Source: Eubacteriales bacterium (GTDB lineage Bacteria > Bacillota > Clostridia > Christensenellales > UMGS416). From it: 5,790 nt of DNA. Position 1 is the stretch's first letter. Every line of letters begins with the position of its first letter. The notes under the pieces are model-generated. The model saw only the letters and a program-made list of their open reading frames with translations, was not told the DNA's origin and searched no databases. The stretch is taken from positions 1 to 5,790 of the forward strand of contig JAQVWW010000105.1 of the NCBI GenBank assembly GCA_028709505.1, given 5' to 3'. Below, one piece after another: positions 5,383-5,790 of the stretch. The position numbers and the translations under genes are program-made.

Positions 5383-5790
5383 GTGTTCCGTTCGCTGTTT
5401 ATCCGGCTGTTGACGGTGTATCTGGCGGTGGCGCTGGTGCTGGTGGGCGGCCTTACGCTGGCCATTGCCGGCATCTACCAGAGCGAATATTATCAGGAGC
5501 GGATGACGGCGCTGCACAGCGAGGCTACGGCGCTGGCGGCGCTAAGCGCTACATCCTTTTTAAGCCTGTCGCCGTCCACCGACAATATGCTGGCCCAGGC
5601 TTACGTATTTGCTGCCCAACGCTACGACGCCGCCGTATGGGTGGTGAACAAAACGGGCAAAATTACCAGTATCAGCGTAGACACCGCCGGGCAACCCCGC
5701 AGCGACGCCCAGGATAGCTTCCAGAGCATGACCAAGGACGAGTTCCAGCAGTATTTTGCCCGCGTTATGCGCGGCGAAGTGGTGCAGGAG
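5383..5790 (+). CDS. Sensor histidine kinase, N-terminal part (cut by window edge)
   Basis: The frame starts with GTG one base after the response regulator stop and stays open for 136 codons to the window edge. GAGGT (5370-5374), inside the last codons of the regulator gene, is eight bases upstream, so translation is probably coupled. The visible part is the input end of a membrane sensor kinase. It has a short basic cytoplasmic start (MFRSLFIR), one hydrophobic helix at about 9-31, then more than 100 residues that should lie outside the membrane (from YQSEYYQERM). That region begins with a probable helix and later includes YDAAVWVVNKTGKI, the kind of strand-turn-strand seen in PAS/Cache-like extracytoplasmic sensor domains. 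The second membrane helix, HAMP, and the catalytic H-box and ATPase domains are beyond the window, so kinase identity rests on gene order and topology. The ligand is unknown. Confidence 0.85.
   Translation, partial: MFRSLFIRLLTVYLAVALVLVGGLTLAIAGIYQSEYYQERMTALHSEATALAALSATSFLSLSPSTDNMLAQAYVFAAQRYDAAVWVVNKTGKITSISVDTAGQPRSDAQDSFQSMTKDEFQQYFARVMRGEVVQE

Noticed and set aside
4872..5474. Minus-strand frame of 200 codons opposite the response regulator
   Set aside because: Antisense to a fully conserved receiver and winged-helix protein, with no promoter or ribosome binding site.

Overview
The window reads as chromosomal DNA from a strictly anaerobic, fermentative Gram-positive bacterium, most likely a GC-rich member of the Clostridia. 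The basis is a clostridial-type bifunctional AdhE, strong purine-rich ribosome binding sites, AT-rich sigma-A-like promoters (TTGACA/TATAAT class) between GC-rich genes, and GTG starts. I cannot name a genus or species from the sequence alone.

Layout. Positions 1-2532 (minus strand) hold all but the last few dozen codons of adhE, the bifunctional acetaldehyde/alcohol dehydrogenase; the gene runs off the left edge. Its AT-rich promoter region (about 2533-2700) carries a consensus -35 and two sites resembling the operator of the NADH/NAD+ sensor Rex. Positions 2700-3031 contain no convincing gene. They hold GC-rich short repeats and a strong rho-independent terminator for the next gene. Positions 3032-4444 (minus strand) encode a MATE-family efflux transporter with its own promoter; its best start is a GTG six codons inside the longest open frame. 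Positions 4445-4688 are a divergent promoter region. Positions 4689-5381 (plus strand) encode an OmpR/PhoB-class response regulator, followed after one base by the start of a membrane sensor kinase (5383 to the right edge, incomplete).

How the parts fit. AdhE reduces acetyl-CoA to ethanol and re-oxidises two NADH, so control by the redox repressor Rex would be expected, and the promoter looks built for it. The transporter is terminated before the adhE promoter, so the two minus-strand genes are separate transcription units. The response regulator and kinase form a translationally coupled two-component operon. It is divergent from the transporter, so the transporter is a possible target, but this is inference from position only. 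The regulator's promoter has a TATAAT without a good -35 and, in its place, a TTCAT direct repeat with 11-bp periodicity, the geometry used by PhoB/PhoP-type regulators, which suggests autoregulation.

The protein-coding content belongs to well-known families, and I see no evidence of a novel multi-gene system. The points worth following up are regulatory: the paired Rex-like sites, the 11-bp direct repeat, the transporter start codon, and the repeat-rich spacer.
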